From Methylobacterium frigidaeris (GTDB lineage Bacteria; Pseudomonadota; Alphaproteobacteria; Rhizobiales; Beijerinckiaceae), in assembly GCF_022179185.1 (NCBI RefSeq), contig NZ_BPQJ01000014.1, positions 1 to 64,000 of the forward strand: a DNA stretch of 64,000 bases, given 5' to 3'. Of the stretch, positions 59,037 through 64,000 are shown one piece after another. Numbering within the stretch: position 1 is the stretch's first letter; each line of letters begins with the position of its first letter. Under the pieces are notes generated by a model. It did no database searches and had not been told where the DNA came from. It worked only from the letters and a program-made list of their open reading frames with translations. Both the position numbers and the translations under genes were made by a program.

Positions 59037-60707
59037 TCAGGCGGCCCGTACCGTGGCGAGAAAGCGGCGCACCTCGGACGAGAGATGCTCGGATTGCCGT
59101 GACAGCTCCGCCGACGAGGCGAGGACCTGGTGTGCTGCCGCGCCCGTCTCCTCGGAGGCCTGCGCCACGCCCGCGATGGTGTGCGTCACCGCGCTCGCGC
59201 CGGTCGCGGCCTCGGCGACGTTGCGCACGATCTCCCGCGTCGCCCCGCCCTGCTGCTCGACCGCGCCCGCGATGCCTGCCGTCACCGCGTCGATCTCGCG
59301 GATGCGCGCGGTGATCGTGCCGATCGCCGCGACGGCCTGATCGGTCACCCCCTGGATCTCGCCGATCTGTCCGGCGATCTCCTCGGTGGCGCGCGCCGTC
59401 TGGTCGGCCAGTCCCTTCACCTCGGCGGCGACCACCGCGAAGCCGCGGCCGGCCTCGCCGGCGCGGGCGGCCTCGATCGTGGCGTTGAGCGCCAGGAGAT
59501 TGGTCTGCCGCGCGATGGTCGAGATCATGCCGACCATCTCGCCGATCCGCCCCGACGCCGTCCTCATCACCTGCACGAGCTGCGCGGTCTGGTCGGCCTC
59601 CGCGACGGCGTACCGGGCGAGCCCGGCCGAGCCCTGGATCTGCCGGCCGATCTCGCCGACCGACGCGCCGAGTTCCTCGGTCGCCGCCGCCACGGTGGTC
59701 ACGTTCGCGGCGGCTTCCTCCGCCGCGGCGGCGACCGTGCCCGATCGCGTCGCGGTGTCGGCCGCGGTCGTGGTCATCTGCGCGGCGGTGGCCTGCAGCT
59801 CCGTCGCCGCCGACGAGACCAGGGTGACGATGCCGCCGATTGCCGCCTCGAACCCCTCGGCCATCTGGCGCATGCCGGCCTTGCGCTGCTCCTCGGCGGA
59901 GGCCCGGGCGTGCGCCGTCTCCTCCTCCAGCTGCCGCGTCCGGATCAGGGTCGCCCGGGACGCGTCGACCGCGGCCGCGATGGCGCCGATCTCGTTGGTG
60001 CGGTCGGTATAGGGCACCGGGGCGGCGAGGTCGCCGGAGGACAGGCCGTGCATCCGCCGGACCAGGCGCTCGATCGGCCGCGCCACGGCGGCCACGACGT
60101 AGACGATGCCGGTAAGACCGATGGCCAGCGCGACGGCGCAGAGCAGGCCGGTCAGCCAGAGGGCGTTGGCATAGATTCCGGCGGCCGCGAGCCGCGCCCG
60201 GTCGCTGCCGGCCACGTTCAGCACCGTATCGCGATCGAGACTGTCCAGCGCCGCCTCGAACGGCCGGCGCGAGGCCCAGAAGAGCTCGTTGAGAGCGGCC
60301 ACGTTCTTCTCCCGGGCCGCGGCGACGATCTTGCCGCGGATGGTCAGGTAGTCCGCCCAGTGCTGCCGGAACGCGGTCCAGAGGGCGCGCTCCTCGGCGG
60401 TCGAGATCAGCGGCTCATAGCGGCGCGCGACGGCTTCCACGTCCTCGAGGCGACGGCCCGCGACGGTGTCGAGTTCGGTCACGGGCTCGATCGCCGTGAC
60501 ATAGCGGGCATCGACGAGGCGCAGGCGCGTGACCTTGTACTTGAGTTCGCCAATTTCGCGCACGCTCGGCAACCAGTTCTCCGACATCTCGAGAGTATTG
60601 GCGTTGACGCTGCGCAGCTGCGTCACGCTCAACATGCCCTGGGTCAGGAGGCCTGCCGCGAGCAAGGCAATCAGCCCGCCGAGGGCATGGGACAGTCTGA
60701 TTTTCAT
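59037..60707 (-). CDS. Methyl-accepting chemotaxis protein, solitary
   Basis: This 556-residue chemoreceptor has a first membrane helix ([21 protein letters not shown]), a helical periplasmic domain (about 35-185) with the 4HB-type segment [20 protein letters not shown], a second helix ([24 protein letters not shown]), HAMP ([23 protein letters not shown]) and a signalling domain with the canonical tip [25 protein letters not shown]. No C-terminal NWETF-like pentapeptide is present. The ATG at 60707 immediately precedes the first helix. It is not linked to other che genes, so it probably signals through a distant cluster. Confidence 0.93.
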   Translation of the reverse strand: MKIRLSHALGGLIALLAAGLLTQGMLSVTQLRSVNANTLEMSENWLPSVREIGELKYKVTRLRLVDARYVTAIEPVTELDTVAGRRLEDVEAVARRYEPLISTAEERALWTAFRQHWADYLTIRGKIVAAAREKNVAALNELFWASRRPFEAALDSLDRDTVLNVAGSDRARLAAAGIYANALWLTGLLCAVALAIGLTGIVYVVAAVARPIERLVRRMHGLSSGDLAAPVPYTDRTNEIGAIAAAVDASRATLIRTRQLEEETAHARASAEEQRKAGMRQMAEGFEAAIGGIVTLVSSAATELQATAAQMTTTAADTATRSGTVAAAAEEAAANVTTVAAATEELGASVGEIGRQIQGSAGLARYAVAEADQTAQLVQVMRTASGRIGEMVGMISTIARQTNLLALNATIEAARAGEAGRGFAVVAAEVKGLADQTARATEEIAGQIGEIQGVTDQAVAAIGTITARIREIDAVTAGIAGAVEQQGGATREIVRNVAEAATGASAVTHTIAGVAQASEETGAAAHQVLASSAELSRQSEHLSSEVRRFLATVRAA

Positions 60708-61022
60708 CGTTAGGCCTTCGTGATCGACGTCGTTATTCGCAATGATTGTTGAAAATTTGGTAAACTCCGTAGAGTTATTGAAGAATTGGACGAAATACAT
60801 AGGAAAATTTGCAAAGACATGTTCGATCTTGCCGTGAATCGACGGCGACACACCTCCCGGTTTGGTGGCGTAGCTGCCGAAGCGGCGTCGCGCGCAACGG
60901 GAGCCGGGGCGCGGACCGTTGATCGGTCTTCGCCGACGGAACCGTCCCATCACGACCGCGGCCGGCCGAACCCGGGCGCGTTTCGGATGTTGACCGCCGG
61001 TTGCTTCCGCACGGACAGGCCG
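60708..61022. other. Divergent intergenic region upstream of the chemoreceptor
   Basis: This 315-bp gap separates the divergent chemoreceptor and small exported protein. Positions 60725-60820 are AT-rich and contain a small palindrome AACTC/GAGTT at 60763-60776, likely near the receptor promoter on the - strand. The remainder is ordinary GC-rich DNA without a supported gene. Confidence 0.45.
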
Positions 61023-61301
61023 ATGATCAGACTCACCCTCGCCCTCGCCCTCACGCTGGGCGCCGTGGGCGCCGCCGAGGCCCAGACCGCCCGGGTGCCG
61101 CCCGCGAGCGACGCCGTCGGCGCGCCCGGCCCCGGCACCGAGACGCCGCCGCCCTCGCGCCCGACCCGCAACCTGCCGGGCAATCCCAGCGGCGCCTCCG
61201 TGCCCGGGACCAATCCGGGGGTCTGGATCGGCGGCAGCCCGACCGCGGGCCCGCCCGGTAGCGGCGGCACCGCGGGCGGGCCGGCAGCGGGAAACCGCTG
61301 A
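61023..61301 (+). CDS. Small exported Pro/Gly-rich protein
   Basis: This unrecognised 92-residue protein begins with a Sec signal peptide ([21 protein letters not shown], cleavage near residue 20). The mature part is Pro, Gly, Ser and Thr rich ([38 protein letters not shown]) without Cys and probably unstructured. Such proteins are common in the periplasm of this group. The ATG at 61023 is the start that exposes the signal peptide; one other in-frame ATG lies 12 codons upstream. Confidence 0.65.
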   Translation: MIRLTLALALTLGAVGAAEAQTARVPPASDAVGAPGPGTETPPPSRPTRNLPGNPSGASVPGTNPGVWIGGSPTAGPPGSGGTAGGPAAGNR

Positions 61302-61349
61302 GACCGGCACGAGACCGACGGCCCGGAATGCCGGGCCGGACCACGCGCG

Positions 61350-62051
61350 TCACGCCTCCAGCCATTCCCTCAGGAGCGCGCCCGTCGCCTCGGGCCGCTC
61401 CAGCGGCGGTAGGTGGCCGCATTTGTCCAGGACATGCAGGCACGAGCCGGCGATGCCCTGGTGGATCTCGCGGGCGAGCGCCGGCGGCGTCAGGACGTCG
61501 TCCGCGCCCACCGCGACCAGGGTCGGCACGCGGATCGTCGCCAGGGTCGGGCGGCTGTCGGGCCGGTCGAGGATCGCGCGCTGCTGGCGCAGGAAGGCCG
61601 CGCCGCCGACCCGCTCGGCCATCGCCTTCACGCCCTCGCCCACCGGCCCGTGCACGTGCGAGGCATGGACGAGCTTCGGCAGCAGGCGGGTCGTGACCCC
61701 GGCGAAGCGGCCGACCTTGAGCTGGTCCATGCCCTGGCGCCGCGTGGCGGCGCGCTCGGTGGTCTCCGGGGCAGCGGCGGTGTCGAACAGGGCGAGGCGG
61801 GTCACGCGCTCGGGCGCCTGGCGCAGGATCTCGAAGGCGACGTAGCCGCCCATCGACAGGGCGACGAGGCCGAAACGCGGCGGCGCCACCGCGAGCGTCC
61901 GCCGCGCCATCGCCGCGACGCTGTCGTCGAGGGTCAGGTCCGCCACCGAAGCGGCGGCCCGGTCGGCGAGCGCGTCGATGGACGCGCGCCACAGCACCGC
62001 GTCGTTGAGGAGCCCGGGCAGGAACAGCAGCGGGGCGAGATCCGTGGTCAT
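61350..62051 (-). CDS. Alpha/beta hydrolase
   Basis: This 233-residue hydrolase has LLFLPGLLNDAVLW (oxyanion region), the nucleophile elbow LSMGGYVAFE with Ser, Asp in AVGADDVLTPPA and His in LDKCGHLPPLERP, so the triad is complete. The closest families are small esterases and MhpC-like hydrolases; the substrate is unknown. I chose the ATG at 62051 because it begins right before the fold; the longer in-frame start adds 25 non-conserved residues. It is 85 bp downstream of the acyl-CoA dehydrogenase on the same strand. Confidence 0.88.
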   Translation of the reverse strand: MTTDLAPLLFLPGLLNDAVLWRASIDALADRAAASVADLTLDDSVAAMARRTLAVAPPRFGLVALSMGGYVAFEILRQAPERVTRLALFDTAAAPETTERAATRRQGMDQLKVGRFAGVTTRLLPKLVHASHVHGPVGEGVKAMAERVGGAAFLRQQRAILDRPDSRPTLATIRVPTLVAVGADDVLTPPALAREIHQGIAGSCLHVLDKCGHLPPLERPEATGALLREWLEA

Positions 62052-62136
62052 GGTGGGGGCAGGCCTGTCGTCGATGCCGCCCCTATGGCCGGGCAGAAGC
62101 TCCGGCGCCAGAGGCGCCGGGGTCATGGAGCAGGCG

Positions 62137-63300
62137 TCAGTACGAGCGCGGCATGCCGAGCACGTGCTCGGCGATGTAGGACAGGATCAGGTTGGTGGAG
62201 ATCGGCGCCACCTGGTAGAGCCGGGTCTCGCGGAACTTGCGCTCGACGTCATATTCCTCCGCGAAGCCGAAGCCGCCGAAGGTCTGGATGCAGGCATTGG
62301 CCGCCTCGAACGAGGCGTCGGCCGCGAGCATCTTGGCCATGTTGGCCTCCGCCCCCGGATTGGCGCCGGCCTCGTAGAGGCGAAGCCCCTCCTGCACCAT
62401 CAGCTCGGCGGCGCGCATGTTGGCGTAGGCCTTGGCGATCGGGAACTGGATACCCTGGTTCTGGCCGATCGGCCGGCCGAAGACCTGGCGCTCGCGGGCG
62501 TATCCGGACGCCTTGGCGATGAACCACTTGGCGTCGCCGATGCATTCGGCGGCGATGAGCAGCCGCTCGGCGTTCATGCCCGACAGGATATAGCGGAACC
62601 CCTTGCCCTCCTCGCCGACCAGGTTCTCGGCCGGCACCTCCATGTTGTCGAAGAAGACCTCGCAGGAATTGTGGTTCATCATCGTGCGGATCGGCCGGAT
62701 GGTCAGGCCGCGGCCGAGCACGGTGCGCATGTCGACGATGAAGGTCGAGAGGCCATCGGTCTTCTTCGCCACCTGGTCGCGGGGCGTGGTGCGGGCGAGG
62801 AGCAGCATCAGGTCGGAATGCTCGGCCCGGCTGGTCCAGATCTTCTGGCCATTGACGATGAACTTATCGCCCTCGCGCCGCGCGGTGGTGCGGAGCGCCG
62901 TGGTGTCGGTGCCGCTCGTCGGCTCGGTGACGCCGAAGGCCTGCAGGCGCAGGCGCCCGGCGGCGATCTCCGGCAGGTAGCGTTCCTTCTGCGCCTGGGT
63001 GCCGTGCCGCAGGACCGTGCCCATCGTGTACATCTGGGCGTGGCAGGCCGCACCGTTGCAGCCGGAGCGCTGCACCTCCTCGAGGATCGCCGCGGCGGCC
63101 GAGAGCGGCAGGCCGGAGCCGCCATACTCCTCGGGGATCAGCACCGAGAGGTAGCCGGATTCGGTGAGCGCGTTCACGAAGTCGGTCGGATAGGCGCGAT
63201 CAGTGTCGAGCCGGCGCCAGTACTCGTCGGGGAAGCGGGCGCAGAGCTTGGCGACCTCCTCGCGGATCTCGGGGTGCCGGAGGGCGTCGGTCTCGGTCAT
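62137..63300 (-). CDS. Acyl-CoA dehydrogenase family protein
   Basis: This 387-residue FAD enzyme oxidises acyl-CoA thioesters to enoyl-CoA. The signature FGVTEPTSGTDTTALRTTA and IWTSRAEHSDLMLLLART are FAD-binding segments, RQVFGRPIGQNQGIQFPIAKAYANM lies in the C-terminal helical domain, and the catalytic Glu is probable in GGFGFAEEYDVERKFRE. The exact chain length or substrate cannot be deduced. No thiolase or ETF gene is adjacent; the hydrolase downstream may be cotranscribed. Confidence 0.92.
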   Translation of the reverse strand: MTETDALRHPEIREEVAKLCARFPDEYWRRLDTDRAYPTDFVNALTESGYLSVLIPEEYGGSGLPLSAAAAILEEVQRSGCNGAACHAQMYTMGTVLRHGTQAQKERYLPEIAAGRLRLQAFGVTEPTSGTDTTALRTTARREGDKFIVNGQKIWTSRAEHSDLMLLLARTTPRDQVAKKTDGLSTFIVDMRTVLGRGLTIRPIRTMMNHNSCEVFFDNMEVPAENLVGEEGKGFRYILSGMNAERLLIAAECIGDAKWFIAKASGYARERQVFGRPIGQNQGIQFPIAKAYANMRAAELMVQEGLRLYEAGANPGAEANMAKMLAADASFEAANACIQTFGGFGFAEEYDVERKFRETRLYQVAPISTNLILSYIAEHVLGMPRSY

Positions 63301-63516
63301 CGGGCGTCTCCATCCTGCCGCGGCGCCGGCGCGGGCGCCGCGTCTCGTTGTCGGTTCGGACGCGAGGCTACACCATCGGCGGCCGCGTGCGGGGTGTCTG
63401 CTATCATGGAAGAGGCCGTGCGGCCTTCCCCGGCGCGTGGCATGATCCGGATCGCCGTCCCGTCACTCCGTGCCGGAGCGGGTTTCGGACGCAGAGGTTC
63501 CCACCGTCGAGGCTTC

Positions 63517-64000
63517 ATGCGTGCGGCCGGCCCGTCCTTCGCTCCCGCGGATTTCCTCCGACTGATCGAGGGCATCGGGCTGGTGGGCAACTGGGCCTGG
63601 ATCTTCGCCTCCGACCAGCAGATCTGGTCGCCCGGCCTGTTCCGCCTGCTCGGGCTCGATCCTGCGCGGACGCAGCCGAGCTACGGCCTGCTCACCGACC
63701 TCGTCCACCCCGACGACCGGCTGCACCTGGCGAGTGCCCCCGACCTGGTGCAGGGCCATGCCTTGCCGGCATGCGAGGTCCGGGTCGTGCGGCCGGACGG
63801 GACCCTGCGCACCTTCACGATGCGCACCGAACTGCACGTGACGCCGCAGGGTCGGCCGCGGGCCGCCGCCGGCATCGTCCTCGACGTGTCCGATACGGCG
63901 GCCCTGCTGCGGCTGCGCCGGGTCAACCAGCGCCAGCGCAGCGCCTGGTTCGCCGCGGTCCGCATGCTGTTCGTCCCCGTCGACCTCGACGGGCGCTTCC
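63517..64000 (+). CDS. PAS-domain signalling protein, N-terminal part (runs off the window)
   Basis: An open frame of 161 codons continues past the window end. It carries a PAS domain of the PAS_3 type: IGLVGNWAWIFASDQQIWSPGLFRLLGLDP, LVHPDDRLHL, the strand region CEVRVVRPDGTLRTFTMR and GIVLDVSDTAALLRL. Proteins with this start are usually PAS-GGDEF/EAL or PAS histidine kinases; the output domain is outside the window. The ATG at 63517 follows GAGG by four bases; an in-frame ATG at 63442 would add 25 residues. Confidence 0.8.
   Translation, partial: MRAAGPSFAPADFLRLIEGIGLVGNWAWIFASDQQIWSPGLFRLLGLDPARTQPSYGLLTDLVHPDDRLHLASAPDLVQGHALPACEVRVVRPDGTLRTFTMRTELHVTPQGRPRAAAGIVLDVSDTAALLRLRRVNQRQRSAWFAAVRMLFVPVDLDGRF

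Overview
The window is a very G+C-rich, densely coded bacterial chromosome segment. Gene content and order point to an alphaproteobacterium of the Hyphomicrobiales, most likely Methylobacterium or a close relative: tuf then the S10-spc-alpha ribosomal block with adk between secY and rpsM, a bioMNY biotin transporter, a short adenylate kinase, and many chemosensory and hybrid histidine kinase genes. The genus is an inference from protein flavour and synteny; no rRNA or other taxonomic marker lies in the window.

Region 1 (1-16160, + strand) is the translation superoperon: end of tuf, rpsJ to rpsQ, a 290-bp gap with its own candidate promoter, rplN to rplO, secY, adk, a second TTGACA-type promoter, rpsM, rpsK, rpoA and rplQ, closed by a clear rho-independent terminator. 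A metallo-beta-lactamase-fold hydrolase sits between rpsK and rpoA, where none is normally found.

Region 2 (16231-23671) holds a PepSY-type periplasmic protein, a class Ic aspartate aminotransferase, and, on the - strand, a two-gene heavy-metal-type RND efflux system followed by an AraC-family regulator.

Region 3 (23916-35164, - strand) is one tightly overlapping operon of eight genes: CheW, CheR-TPR, CheW, chemoreceptor, CheA-REC, CheB and two soluble hybrid histidine kinases. The first six match the Wsp-type alternative chemosensory pathway, but the expected diguanylate cyclase WspR is missing and the two kinases occupy its place.

Region 4 (35325-39788, + strand) carries bioM-bioN-bioY and then ilvB-ilvN. 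The ilv genes are preceded by a complete attenuator: promoter, a 16-residue leader peptide with the run Val-Leu-Ile-Val, paired segments and a terminator hairpin with a T tract. ilvC lies apart, on the - strand, at 45528-46547.

Region 5 (39793-48861) contains two tiny membrane proteins, Dps, an SDR/GMC-oxidoreductase operon whose first gene fuses an alpha/beta hydrolase to a gluconate-dehydrogenase small-subunit domain, ilvC, a DUF924 protein, a glutathione transferase and an FTR1-type iron permease.

Region 6 (48862-64000) has a TonB-dependent siderophore receptor divergent from the permease, a nicotinate-dehydrogenase-type molybdenum hydroxylase fused to a triheme cytochrome c with its 2Fe-2S subunit, a Phd/VapC-like toxin-antitoxin pair, an orphan acidic protein behind an unusually AT-rich leader, a histidine phosphatase with NAD(P)H-hydrate dehydratase, a solitary chemoreceptor, a small exported protein, an alpha/beta hydrolase, an acyl-CoA dehydrogenase and the start of a PAS-domain protein cut by the window end. 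I found no tRNA, rRNA, insertion sequence, CRISPR array or prophage gene.
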